Source of the DNA: Choristoneura fumiferana
Taxonomy: Eukaryota; Arthropoda; Insecta; Lepidoptera; Tortricidae
Assembly: GCF_025370935.1 (NCBI RefSeq)
Contig: NC_133494.1
Location: forward strand, 10,510,802-10,574,801
Direction of reading: 5' to 3'
DNA: 64,000 bases
In this document: piece by piece, positions 1-11,820 of the stretch
How the letters are laid out: the number at the start of each line of letters is the position of its first letter
How positions within the stretch are numbered: the stretch's first letter is position 1
Made by a program: the position numbers and the translations under genes
Notes under the pieces: generated by a model
Told to the model about the DNA's origin: nothing
The model's database searches: none
Seen by the model: the letters and a program-made list of their open reading frames with translations, nothing else

Positions 1-198
1 AATCTTAATGATGTAGCTTCTTGCAAGTAGACAATGAAGTCCAGTAATAGCATAGGTCATTGCCCTCTTCAATTCTTGTTCACTGACATTCTGGGCTGAT
101 CCACAAGTATCAAGTATTTCAACTTTCACCAACGTATGCGGTATTATAATTTCTTTCGTAAATCGATAGTGGGTCGAATGACTCGTATCACTAAACAT
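1..198 (-). CDS. possible Ras-like small GTPase exon, partial, runs off left edge
   Basis: The minus strand is open for 66 codons from an ATG at 198 to the window edge. The frame contains ILDTCG, which resembles the G3 (switch II) motif DTAG of Ras-family GTPases. It is preceded by a stretch ending KVE that would fit beta strand 3, and by a possible effector region with STHYRF. A good splice acceptor (pyrimidine-rich, ending TTTAG, about 194-198) lies just upstream, with an in-frame stop shortly before it, so this is more likely an internal exon than a true start. The last 15 codons fit the family poorly. A Ras-like continuation (DFIVYLQEA) appears in another frame, so it may be frameshifted. 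The P-loop and NKxD motifs are not in the window. Family assignment is inference. Confidence 0.35.
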   Translation of the reverse strand, partial: MFSDTSHSTHYRFTKEIIIPHTLVKVEILDTCGSAQNVSEQELKRAMTYAITGLHCLLARSYIIKI

Positions 199-2547
199 GA
201 GAAATACAAATATACCGCATCAATAGTAGTATTGTTACTTAAACATTCTGTATGATTACGATTTCGCAGAAAATGTTAAGTAGCTAGTCGATGGAGGGAT
301 GTTATTATTTTGCAGCGGTATCGTTTGTTTGTTTGCTTGTGCGTGTCGGTGCGTCAGCAGCCAGTAAAACCGTTATGTTATGATACAAAAAACCCAGTGA
401 ATAAGTGTATAAATAGTTATATGTTTATGTGTTCAGTTCATTATCATATTATCAGCCTTTACCCGTGGCTTTGCTCGCGCTGACGCGAATCTGGCATTTT
501 GAATTGTAATTTCGGAAGTTTGCATAAATTCTATACCTAGTGCCACCAGTGTTGAAGTCACGCACACAAGAACATGTCGTGTAATGACAGCAGGGTTTTG
601 ACATTTCACTCAATTTCATTCATTGTCCTTATGTGCAATAGGTTTTTGTAGCTGTGTGTTCACTTCAACTCTCGTGGCACTTCCTTACTAGGTGTAACTA
701 TGGTGTACTGCCGTTTCGGCAAAATATTTTTCGCCAATTTTCACTTCCCAAAAAACTTATCGCAGTAGTTTCATTTCCCAAACGAATCTGTAGCATTTAC
801 ATTTCGCATTTTATTTATTTGGTCAAATTATCATTTGGCATAATTTTACTTTGTCAAATTTTATTACGACAAACGTTTATTAAGCAAACGTTTTCTTTTG
901 GCTAATATTGTATTCCTTGGCTATTATTGTAATCAACACAACGGTTGCTAAGAACAAGGAATGACATAGAGTTATGGTTTTCCAAAATAAAGAGGTTTTA
1001 GTATACAATATTTGGTTTGCATATAGCGGCATCCCTTTCGCGACTTAGCGTTTCAGTTTCGGACCAGAGACAATATCGCTCTTTCATTCACTTGTAAACC
1101 TATGAGACTCAGCTCTGAGAAATAAACGTCGTGGTACCAATTTCGACGATTCAGTTTAGGTGCCTAAATTGAACTGCTCTGCGTTTGGATCGTTTATGAA
1201 AAGATCATGGTAGGCCCCCAGCTCCCAGAAAAGTAATATTATGTCATGCGATATTTTCGGAAGAGTACGTTATGCCAAACGATGCATTTCACTAAATAAT
1301 ACTTGGTAATATGAAAAAATGACTAAATAATTATTTGTGAAACAATAATTTGCCAAAAAAAAAATATTAACTGTAAAATTGCGATGTTTTTTTAGCAAAT
1401 GGTTTTTGCCAAATGATAATTTGAGTAAAATATTTTGGGATGTGATACTTGGGAAAAGTTTTTTGCCCATACATTAAGTAATCCGTGCTCTAGATTTGCA
1501 TTGCATAAAAGCACCCGGGCCACATGTCTCTAAGGTAATTCGGGGATTTTATCCACTTGCTTGTTTGCCATCCAGTCGTATAAAAAAAAAAAAAAAATTA
1601 GCCTATGTGTTATTCCAGAGATCCGGATTCAAATTTCATTGAAATCTGTCCAGCCGTTTTCGTATGAAAGATTAGCAAACGCGCACGCGCGTGCACACAC
1701 ACTCGTGAACTTTAAGATTATCTTCTCGCAGAGTTGGGAGACATTGCCTATAAAACAAATCTGCAAGGTTAAAGTACAATTGTTTAATTAAAGCCGTTTA
1801 AAGAACGTAATAGGAGTAACATAATAAGTATCCAAAAACGACATTATTACCATGACCAATTTCGTAACGTAATAAATACGCAGTTAGGTACGCCAACCTC
1901 GCTCGCTAGAAACTTGAACCACCTACGCCTCGAAGCGTTTTATAAATGCACGAGTGAATGTTTGTTCCTTTTACTGATTGGTAAGGCGTCACTAATGTCG
2001 CTATGCAATGCACTGTAAAATACCCATTGTTCGTTTCATGTGAAACGACAAGCTTTGTGATATGAAAGTCTTGTCTTTTCGGTGCTTCCAGTACTGTTTA
2101 GTTACATGTATTTATATAGCTAGTACTGGAACCACTATCTGGATAGTGGAGGGTTACGATTATGATTGCTCCGTGAAATCTAGGGACGCAGGTCCATTTT
2201 ACCAGGCTTTAATTGAATAGTGATGATTAATTAAAGTAAATAATATTGAATAAATATTCAAGAGGCTGTAGACTGCATCAAACAGTTTCTGACATGACAG
2301 ATAACTAATTGTAACTTGTACTTCTTGCTTGTTGAGTGTTGTGACTGATATTGATATATGAGTTAAGATGGTACATTGGTACATTGGCTTTTCCATACGT
2401 ATTTCGAAAGGACTTTCTTCATCGCATAAAATACACAGTGGACAGCTCACCGTTCCCTCTAAATAAATAAGAGGCCAGACAGAAGATTTACATTCTCATC
2501 TTCGTCTTATCTATCAGGCTTCTGTCATTAATATTACTTAAAATCTC
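199..2547. other. no gene seen; AT-rich repeats
   Basis: I find no supported exon here. Positions about 690-905 and 1255-1470 hold inverted copies of a phrase-like AT-rich repeat built on TTGCCAAATGATAATTT-type words. Positions 1590-1720 resemble the tail of an interspersed repeat (GTTATTCCAGAG followed by a primate-Alu-like A tract and CA-rich DNA). Around 2035-2045 there is a small hairpin (CGTTTCATGTGAAACG). Confidence 0.5.
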
Positions 2548-2762
2548 GTCAGACATCCTACTAATATTATAAATGCGAAAGTTTGAAAGTCTGTTTGTTT
2601 GTTACTTCATCGCGTCTAAACCTCTGATCCAATTTAGATGAAATTCGGTACACAGATAGTTTAAATACCGGAGAAGGACATAGGATAGTTTTTATCCCGA
2701 AAAATTGCATAGTTCCCGCAGGACAGCGATAAACGAAATTTGTCGCGGGCAACGGCTAGTGA
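2548..2762 (+). repeat. lepidopteran dispersed repeat (family A), near-full copy
   Basis: This begins ACTAATATTATAAATGCGAAAG and ends in GGGCAACGGCTAGTG. Related copies lie at 8039-8254, 22130-22340 (opposite strand) and, as a 3' remnant, 39340-39418. The family is common in Lepidoptera as a LINE-tail-like or SINE-like interspersed repeat. It has no coding capacity. Confidence 0.75.
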
Positions 2763-2817
2763 TTTATTTAACTATACGGTCCGACTAGTTCCAATCTTTT
2801 TCAAAAGGAGTGCGGTC

Positions 2818-3041
2818 AAGCTAGAAACACACTGACGGTAGAGGCGGAACGGTGCGGCGCGGAGGCGGTACCGGTTGTAATATTCGAGCTAACGTGAAAG
2901 GAGCCACACAGAATACCGCGCCACGCTTATTTCCCGCGCGGTATTATGTGTGCCCTCTTTCATGTTAGTTGAATATTACAACCGGCACCGCCTCCGCCCC
3001 ACGCCGCACCGCTCCGTCTCCGCCGTCGGTGTTTCTAGCTT
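2818..3041. mobile_element. 224-bp near-perfect foldback MITE
   Basis: The element is a palindrome starting AAGCTAGAAACAC and ending GTGTTTCTAGCTT. The GC-rich arms of about 100 bp share the core words ACCGGTTGTAATATTCGA and CTCTTTCATGTTAG. Half of the same palindrome (about 12205-12278) is also found inside the left arm of the giant foldback element. No transposase is present. Confidence 0.8.
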
Positions 3042-3260
3042 CATGGCGGTGGCGCCCCTCGCACTACTTTGCGGCGGAGACTGCGTCGGTGCTGCAGTTA
3101 GAATATCCGTATGCGGTATCGAATCGCTGCCACTACATGATGGTATTCAAAAAATCTCCACACGAGCAGCATGCCTTCGTGAAGCAGTGCGGGGGGCCGC
3201 CACCGTCGTGAACGCATTCACCCTTGAAAAAGAACTTCCGAAAAGAACGAAACAGTCAGA
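3042..3260. other. GC-rich stretch of unknown origin
   Basis: The DNA directly right of the MITE is GC-rich and open in several frames, but I recognise no protein family. It may be repeat-derived. Confidence 0.3.
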
Positions 3261-3306
3261 TCGTTCCTGACTTATAATCGTGGGTTCAACGTTTAATTTT
3301 GTAGTT

Positions 3307-3430
3307 TTACTCTATATTACTGATTATGTAGTCTAAGGCCGCTTCAGCCTTTTTAGGATCCAGCTTATTTGAGTTTGGAGAATGGAACTCGTTAATTACG
3401 TTTCTTTTTTTCGTATTATATATTAATTAC
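3307..3430 (-). other. short coding-like C-terminal stretch
   Basis: The minus strand is open for about 40 codons and ends with TAA at 3309-3307. The last 30 residues (NEFHSPNSNKLDPKK, then AEAALDYIISNIE) look protein-like and amphipathic. No convincing splice acceptor lies upstream, and an in-frame stop is near 3430. It could be a last exon or a transposon remnant. Confidence 0.2.
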
Positions 3431-3489
3431 ACGTGCAAGAAAAGTGTTCTTTCGATAAAATGTTCCTTTTTAACTTTTTTAAGAACTGT

Positions 3490-3625
3490 GCTATGGGCCT
3501 TATTGTCTAACGCACTTCTAATCACGATTGTTTTTAACCACTTCTTTCTGCCACACGGTATTGGATGATTATAGAAGGAGATGGCCAATACGATCGCGAA
3601 CATCCGCGCCTTAGACAATACTGCC
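3490..3625. repeat. dispersed repeat, homologous to 39840-39985
   Basis: This shares GGCCTTATTGTCTAACGCAC, CCACTTCTTTC and AGATGGCxAATxCGATCGC words with 39840-39985. Both copies have self-complementary ends (TTGTCTAA and TTAGACAA), so this is a decayed foldback element. Confidence 0.6.
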
Positions 3626-3837
3626 GCAGGACTACCATGATTGATTATGTATATATTCCTGCTGGCCCGCTGAACCAAAATTCGAAGATTTTTTTTATCT
3701 TATAATTTGTCAATGGATTGAGCAAAAGGATAGCAAGAAATGTCTGTAATAAAAATAATTCCATGGGATTAAACATAAGAAAGGTTTTGTTGATAGGAAA
3801 AATAACTGCTGTAAAATTTCCATTTCTCAGGTACCAT

Positions 3838-3996
3838 CAGCAAAATAAGTGGTCTATCAATTTTTAAAAAAGTTCCTTCAAATGAATATGTCGCTAAAGT
3901 CGCAGTTTCAAGTTTCAAGTTGACATCTATTGGCATTATTGTTTTATGACATGCAAACGATTATCAACTTTAGTGGTAGACCACATATTTGCCTTA
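3838..3996. mobile_element. decayed foldback MITE
   Basis: The left end reads GCAAAATAAGTGGTCTATCA, and the right end is a complementary copy (TGGTAGACCACATATTTGCC). No open frame is present. Confidence 0.5.
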
Positions 3997-5224
3997 TAAC
4001 AGAGTTATTTGATTACACTGACGTGGAGGCGGAGAGGACATCACACTACGTTGTTGTTCACTTCACTGTTCATAAAAAAAAACTAAATCCAATTTTTGCA
4101 TAAAACAATAAAGTAATTGGTTAAAAACTATACACCAGTATGTGTACCTACTTTGTACCTTAGCGGAACTGTAAAAGTAATTAAAATGAATTCTGTTTAA
4201 TCGATGGCAGTCAATTTAAAGACGTTGAAGAACATAAACCGTGTGAGCCGCATTTTTATTTCCGGATCGAGGTAGGGGGTGGAAGGCGCGCCTAGAGTAA
4301 GTAGAATAGGATAAAACAGATCTCCGCGGTATTGGAGGAGGGGATAGGTGGTACAGTTCGGTCGGAACAGTTCTGCGAGCCCGTGGCGGCCCGGATTGCC
4401 AGTGCCGGTCGATAGAGCGAGGGGGCGTGGGTGGGGCCGAGCAATACTGCACAGGGTGGTGCCCTCGCTCTCACCCCGAGGTCCCAAGCGGCAACTTTCA
4501 CGTTGCATAATAATGTTACAAACACCCTGTGTCCACGTTACCCGACCCTCCCCACCCTCCACACCGAATAACGACTCCTGTTCAATACGATGCGCAAGAT
4601 CCATTTTTAACTTATCTGTTTATAAACCCAAAAGACATTTTGTTTCTCGAGAAAGTTAAAACTAACAACAGGGAATAACGCCAGAAGCCGGAATCTTCAA
4701 ACTATTTATTTTTGCAAGATTACTAACTCAGACTTAAGACTTGAATGACACCTAGATACAACACTGTATTGAAAATGCCATGACGAAAATTTGGTATGTA
4801 CGTGGATACTGAGAAAGAGCAATCTTTTTGTTCATTGTTAGATTGTTACGCTATACCTAATACCTAGTCATCGACCTTTTCGTATAATCTTTTAATAATA
4901 ATAATAATAATATTTATTTCAGATTTAAATCCATAGATTTGTTAGTAGATACAGTCATTCTTATAGACTAAGGGTTAGTAGTACAGTCAAGTCCTATATA
5001 AACGACGTAAGTCTCGACTGGTGCATTTAGGCTCAGCCAATGTTTTATTAGTGGGCTGCCCCAACGGTGAGCGACCGTGCTCAGGATGCGGTTAATGTCC
5101 GTCCGACCGAAGTTATTTTCACAAACTTTGTCTTTGGATGAAGAACAAAGGTCACTCAAAAAGACAAAAGGAATCAAAAAGACTGAAAGTTTCAAAGGGA
5201 CTCGGGAATTGAAAACATGTGTTG
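3997..5224. other. no gene seen; one GC-rich block and LINE-tail-like DNA
   Basis: A GC-rich block at 4255-4560 is open in several frames on both strands, including 135 codons on the minus strand. It has no recognisable domain and no clear splice pattern. It might be an untranslated exon or promoter. About 4895-5110 holds an (ATA)n run followed by DNA resembling a LINE 3' region. Confidence 0.35.
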
Positions 5225-5340
5225 AACCAAGTAGAACGCATTCCATTGCAATGGCTAGGCTGGAGCATGTACACAATAGGAATGAAGTGGCGAGTGGCCG
5301 GCCTTTGCCCAACAGTGAGACACTAGATCATGATGAAATG
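5225..5340 (+). repeat. LINE 3' tail-like fragment
   Basis: The stretch contains CCGGCCTTTGCCCAACAGTG followed by AGACACTAGATCATGATG. This is the usual end of lepidopteran RTE-type elements, where 'GGCCTTTGCCCAGCAGTGGGAC' is a hallmark. Only the tail is present. Confidence 0.5.
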
Positions 5341-8038
5341 TTGTTTGCTATGCTATGTTAAATTGAAAACCATTTTGAAGTCGACGTAACTCGTCATTAT
5401 CGATTTTAAATAACAATAACACTGATATCATCTGTGAACAATGAATCCAACTAAAACATGAATAATAAATAACAAGTAAATACCTATATCTAATAATTAA
5501 ATGTTCAAGTCGTGCATCAGGTACACTTTCGAAATATCAACCTCAATAATCTCGCGGCATTTCAAAGTTCAACCCAGCATAATGTCAAAATATTCCCACT
5601 AGCTACAATTGTATAGGTACCTACTAAACTTACTTATTATTCTTAGTATTTTTGTTCAAGGTCAAACGATTGATATGAGAAACTGCGGCACACGAATGAC
5701 AAATCTATTATATTATGTATAGGTAACCTATCGAATCATTTGATTGGCACTGTATAATAGCAACTGTAAAACGGCTTCTAAAAACAGAGCATTCAGCTAT
5801 TTTAAAGGGTGATTTTCATTTAACTGAAAACAATAGGTAGATGCAAAACATTTATCACTAAAAACATGGATTGAAGTACTAAATACGTACCTACTTATTA
5901 CTGAATTTAATTTTATTATTTGACTGTAGTGTTGCGAGTCGAACATTCTCCAAGCAACACGCAAATAAAATGCGGATTTATGGAGTCATACCATACGATA
6001 GCAAAGTAGGCGCAATGGAGTTGTGCGCATCACCCCGAGCCCCTCTGTGGAGGGCGACCGGCTGGCATTGATCGCGGTGGAAAGTATGGCAGCGCCGAGC
6101 ATGCCATTTGGTAGACCTCGTTCTGTTCTAATCAACCAGGGCTACTATTGGACACCGGCATGAAGATAGCGATGTCCTTGAACATGCTTTGTATGTGTCT
6201 CGATATTAGACTTGTCATTAAAAAAAAGACGCTAATTGAGGTTCACAGACAGTAGGCATTAAAAACAGCTGGTTTACGAGTACATACAAATGGAATGCCA
6301 CTAATAATAATTCCTTAATTAGAGCACTGCAGACTAAATGCAGTCATGATGTGTAAACAAAAAATCTAATTAGGTTATGTTTATAATGCGTTTACAATTT
6401 TGCAGTAGGTACAATCACTTTTGACCTTAAGTGACTAAGATATTAGGTAATACTTAGATACTCGTAAGAATACTCGTAAATAAACCGTTAATAGCATTGA
6501 ATTAACAGTATCACTTGATGACTTTTTAAGTGTTTGTCTATAAAAAACATATTATTAAAAAATATATTTATGGTATATTAGACAGAATCCTGTAAATGCT
6601 ATTTATTAATTTTCGCTTTGAGAATAGTTTCGAAATTTATTATGTGTAGGGGTTTTTGGGGGAGCAAAGTCGAACAACCTAAATCTTGTCTCTGGGAAAA
6701 AAAGCGTTGTTACAAATTCGCAAACATCGAGTTCGCCCAAGTACTATGTAACAATGTAAGTACCTAAGAAGAATTGGATAACAGTAATCAGCTAATTTGC
6801 AGTTAATTGTGGCACGGCATAGTGATGTACAGTACCCGGCAATAAAGATTGCACATTGGTCTTTGGAGACTGCTAATTTCGGCTTCGTAGAGCGCTGTCA
6901 CACACTACTTAGACGTTTGTCAGTCGTTGTTGTATAATGTCATGTACGCTAATATTTATTTAGTATTTAAATCTCAGTCTCACCTAATGTTTTGAAGTTA
7001 GCAAAATAAAGAAAGAACAATATGAATAACGACAGTCTGCGATATAACTATAAAACTATTGTTTAAATTTTAACATCAGCGATGTCATGTAGCCGATGAA
7101 ACGGCGTCTCCTCAATAATAATATCAAGATTACGTACGGATTCCTCGAACAAAAACACGTAGGTAGGTAGGTAAGTACAGACGCAAAGCCATGAGCAACG
7201 CGGCGTTGCCAGCTCTCGCCGGGCGCCACACAACTACATTTACTCAACAGCAGCCAACATGATAGCTGGCGCGCGTTTGTTTTTGAGCGAGTTGATTATC
7301 GGTTGACTGGCTGGCCTGGCAGAGAAGGCAGTTGAACGGGACGGCCGCACGGCCGGCAGTCAACCAAGGTTTTGCTTGTGGAAATAGCCATGTACTTTAA
7401 ATAAAACTTTGACGTCAAATATTTCAACATATTTTACCTTCTTACTCAAAGTCATAGATCATTCTTTATCCCGCTTTAATTAACTATATTTACGGAATGG
7501 TAGTTTGTGTAACTATATGTTAAAAAAATTAAGGAAACTATAGGTCTGTTTGTATTTCTTTGTCTACAATTTCATGTTTATATATGACTGTTTGTTTCTC
7601 AATAAATAAATAAAAATTAAAAAACCGTCCAAGTGTGTGTCGGGTCATGCGCAGTATTAGGTTCAGTATTAACGTGCGGTATATTAAGTTTTGGTCGTTC
7701 AAACTGATTAAATGATTTTATTAACTACATAAGTTTGAACAGAGCATTTTAATAGTAGATTATCTCATCGTACTCACCGTATCTATCTAAAAAGGCAGCA
7801 ACGCTAGCAGAGACGATAGACGAGGGTGGCCAAAGCTACCGTCTACACTCAACAGCATCATGTGGTGTTTACTTACTTATAGACACTTCATGCGATAAGT
7901 ATCACATCATATTCGACAGGAGATATATGACATTCTACAAGCTAACAACTTTTAGTTTGTCAAAAATATCAACATTTTTCTGACTATCGGGCGTGTAGGT
8001 AGGTAAATCATCCGGGCAGCGATAAATGCACTTCAATC
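5341..8038. other. no gene seen
   Basis: This is AT-rich DNA with several moderately GC-rich islands (6005-6130 and 7180-7370) in which I find no supported exon. Positions 7610-7650 (AACCGTCCAAGTGTGTGTCGG) are a short remnant of the repeat family best seen at 41452-42079. Confidence 0.45.
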
Positions 8039-8254
8039 CATACTTAATATTATAAATGCCAAAGTGTGATTGTATGTATGTTTGTCCGTCGTTCACGTCG
8101 AAACAGAGCGACGGATCGACGTGTTTTTTGGCATAGAGATAGTTTATGGGCCAGAGAGTGACATAGGCTACTTTTAATCTCGGAAAAATGCAGTTTCCGA
8201 GGGAACAGCGCGCGATAACCGAACTCCACGCGGGCGAAGCCGCGGGCAAAAGCT
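8039..8254 (+). repeat. lepidopteran dispersed repeat (family A)
   Basis: This is the same family as 2548-2762. It starts TTAATATTATAAATGCCAAAG and ends GCGGGCAAAAGCTAGT. Confidence 0.7.
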
Positions 8255-8331
8255 AGTTGATTTTTAGGATCTTGAATCCCATGAATTTTAGGATATGCCT
8301 ACTACGCAATAGCAGAATTATCTATATCGTA

Positions 8332-8719
8332 GGGCCCGGGCCCACTTAGCGTCTTTCGAGCGTCGTCGTCGGGTAAACACCCGCGCAGCGTCGACGTAAC
8401 GTTCACGTTGCGGCGCCGCGACGCCAGTGGCGTCTTTCGGCCGCCAGCGTCCCTGGGCGCAGCGTCGACGCGGCGTCCGCGCAGCGTCGCCTCGACGTCA
8501 GGTGACGAACTGTCCGTCTAGCTCTAGCCAGCGCCAGCGCCAGCGCAGCGCCCCTCCCCTATTGACGCCGCGTCGACGCCGCGCGGGCGTTAACGAGATG
8601 CTGGCGTCCGAAAGACGCCACTAGCGTCGCGGCGGCGGCGCAACGTGAACGTTACGTCGGCGCTGCGCGGGCGTTAACGAGTCGACGACGCTCGAAAGAC
8701 GCTAAGTGGGCCCGGGTCC
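8332..8719. mobile_element. GC-rich foldback MITE of about 388 bp
   Basis: The terminal inverted repeats begin around CCCGGGCCCACTTAGCG at the left and are mirrored at the right (CGCTAAGTGGGCCCGGG), continuing inward through TCTTTCGAGCGTCGTCG. The inside is unusually GC-rich for this genome, full of GCGTCGACG-type words and a short CCAGCG run (about 8527-8548). It has no coding capacity that I recognise. Confidence 0.8.
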
Positions 8720-9467
8720 GTACAAACAAAACGAGTCGGTTAAATAAATTTGAAAGGAAGGGCGCCACATTAGTGTGTAAAATTTGTAGGTATGTCATAA
8801 TGCGAATTGTATGTGTATACTGTATATGTATGTATGACTCTTTATTGTACATAAAACACATAACAAAAACAGATTATTGTATTGCATACCTAATTCTACA
8901 TCATCATTAAGTACCCCATCGTGTTAATAATTTATCGCAATGAAACACGCAGCACATTTTTAAAATGGAAGCGCTTTTCAGTCGCAATTCGCAATAGATA
9001 CGTGGGCATTGACTTGTGGTATCAATATTAGCTTGACCTGTTCTGTCCAAAGTCAACTCTCAATGATACACCAACCATTAAATAAAAACATTTTTATTTT
9101 CTTTTGTAGATAGGTAGGTACATATAATGACAAATACCATAATGTTACATTTTATAATTCATCTTAGGTATTAAAATCAAGATTTGTTTAATTTTATGCA
9201 AGTGTTAATTTTTTAGACATTAATGTAATTTTAATTTTTCTTGCCTGAAACACAGGATTATCCTAGTTCAGGCATCATGTGTTACTTTTTCCTTTTAAGT
9301 AAGATTTATTTATTTATTTATTTATTATTTATTATCATAATTTCAGTAGGTAGTACACCGAAAATAAACGTAAATCTCTATTACCTAGGTTTTCTGTACT
9401 ACTTACTATGCGTTGGTGTTCAAAAAAGAGTTATTGTATATATTGTATTGTTAATACGTAAATACCT
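8720..9467. other. no gene seen; LINE-tail remnants
   Basis: The DNA is AT-rich. Positions about 9395-9460 (GTGTTCAAAAAAGAGTTATTG) match 31575-31625 and resemble the common lepidopteran LINE tail 'GTGTTCAATAAAGAGTTATTG'. An (ATTT)n run lies at 9305-9335. Confidence 0.45.
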
Positions 9468-10282
9468 ACACCCCAGGCCAAAAGTGTGTGGAAACAAGGT
9501 TACAATGACAAAAAACCGTGATTGTATTTTATCTGTGATTCAAAAACAAGAGTAAAAACAAGATTTTAAAAGAAAATAACTAAAATTCTCTTTAATAAAA
9601 TTGTAAATTCAACACTCGTAGAAAGACAATTAAAAAGATCGATTTGTAACTTCTTGAGTCCATAAAACTAATAATTTAAAATCTTAATCATAATTACACA
9701 AACAAACATCACGCCTGTATTCCCAAATGGGGTAGGCAGAGCACACGAAACGGTACCGCTTCGGAGCCACTTTTAGCACTTTAAGGTTATTATCATAATT
9801 AATCTCTCATTTATCCAATTACTACACTAATTTTGTTTGGATTGGAATATGAGTGAAATTCTAGGTTGGAATGTTATTTGCCACTTAAGTAAGGCTAAAC
9901 GGTGTTTGCAAGAATAATCGTTACTTACCAATCAATATTCCATTAGGTCCCATCACGTTTAAACGAGTCTCTAGTGTTACGTTACATGCATATTACGTTT
10001 CTTCACTTAATTTTATTTGAATTTAATTAATTGATTATAAAAATCTGATAGGTTAAATTTATTTCGTATAACATATGTAGTTCTTTATGTTCAAATATTT
10101 TACGCCTGTCTGTCAGGCTACAACTGAAATATACTTCCATATATTTAGACCGCCGCAACTTTATTTGAGTAAAACGAAACGTGCATCAAGTGTCACCCGC
10201 ACCATGCTACAATTGCTACAATGCCAATGAAAGCACTGTAAGAAAAAAAACTTTCGTTTCCATACTTTTGGCCTGGGGTGTG
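9468..10282. mobile_element. putative DNA element with about 27-bp inverted ends
   Basis: The left end ACACCCCAGGCCAAAAGTGT is mirrored by ACTTTTGGCCTGGGGTGT at the right, 0.8 kb away. The inside has no transposase. It includes a repeat tail at about 9708-9790 (TGTATTCCCAAATGGGGTAG), a motif common in lepidopteran interspersed repeats. Confidence 0.5.
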
Positions 10283-11816
10283 CCTGCATGAAGAATAAAT
10301 TTAACTTCAAGTTGCAAAACATCGTTTTTACGATGTGATCTAAAACGAAACTAAAGATAGTTTTTAAACAATTGATGAAAGTAACATAAAAACCATTTCC
10401 ACGCTATTTAGAAATCCTTATGCAATCACAAGATAATATCCTTTCCATACCATCTATAAAACATCTGCGTCTTATATAGTCAAAATAAGGTGCAATCATA
10501 GCAAGCAAACTAGATCGTATAATACTGCGGTGGGTGTCTAGTCTAACCGTTTACAATAAAACAGAAATGACTATTCCTCGATAGCTTCAGCTGTCTTTAG
10601 AACGTTTTTTTCCTTCGAAAAGGCCACTGGGTCAAAACATTTAATTTCCTCTACTGTATTTACTTAACTGTGCTTAATGAAACGTGCAATATGTATTTAA
10701 GTCGAAATTTAATATTAAACATGACCGTGAAATCACGAGTACACGTGGCCACCACCGCTACCGCTAGAGGTTCGTGTAGATGCGAGAGTTTAGAATGTTT
10801 AGATCAGAGTTAAGCGATAGCTTCTCGTCAGTATATTTTTGCTCGTGGCGAGTTCGACGACCTAACGCTCCCCGCCCGCGCAGCCATGCTGCTTTTGGAG
10901 CGCGACATTGCAAAACAGTGGTAGGGCGTTAGCTGAAGTTGCCAGCTTGCCATTAAACTGTACGTACACTTTGCCATTGAAACGGAACTTTATTGTTGCA
11001 TGATGCATTTTTGACGTGCCAAGATGATTTAAGCACGCGCTACGGAGTGAATCGTATTTTTTAATACCTTATAACGTCTCCGAAAACATTGCTAATTAGC
11101 AATTGTTAGAAGCCGACTTAAAAAACACGTAGGTATCAATGCGTGACATGATTTACCTATCTCATAATTCTTATCTAGATAGGAACAGCAAAAGTATGAT
11201 ACAAGAAGATAAGAAAATATCGTAAGTCGTAAAAAAGAACAAAAAAATAATTCATTGTTTATTGTAATACTTTTTAAGAGATAATACACATGAACAAGGA
11301 AACAAAGCCTAATTCATACATCGATTAGGTTTTAGAAAAGTAAAATGCACAACAACGGCCTAGCCAGCCAAACGTTAAACGGTAACCTTTTCGTGAAGTA
11401 CAAAACAGCTGCTGAACGAACCATCGGCCCCTTTTATTTAATGTCAGTGTCCCCTCCGCGTGTTCAACGCGTATAAACATAAATTAGACAATTTGTTCAA
11501 GACCCTTTCTATTTAAACGCTACTGTTTACGATAAATATATATATGTCTAATCGCACACAAAATGAACGTTGTGATGAAACGTTAACAAATTCGTAACAT
11601 ATCAAGACTGACTTGCTGCATGAATATTGCTCATAGCAACAGTAATTTTCATTTGAAAGGTCATAGCAAGAAAGAAAAATTAACAGAATAAAAATAAGGA
11701 AACCTATAGATTTGTTAAGAAAAGTATTTAGAGCTCTACCACAGAACGTTAAATTCATATACGTACACGGTATTATTTTTGATTTCCGTTAACTTTAAGA
11801 GAACATTCAACAGGTC
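10283..11816. other. no gene seen
   Basis: The DNA is AT-rich with a GC-richer block at 10740-10960. I find no exon with credible splice sites and no recognised repeat boundaries. Confidence 0.4.
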
Positions 11817-11820
11817 TACT

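Noticed and set aside
4197..4604. 135-codon minus-strand open frame in a GC-rich block
   Set aside because: Several frames are open on both strands because of GC content, and no domain or splice pattern is visible. Kept only as a GC-rich block.
9241..9555. 104-codon plus-strand frame
   Set aside because: Consists of AT-rich LINE-tail sequence and an (ATTT)n run with no coding character.
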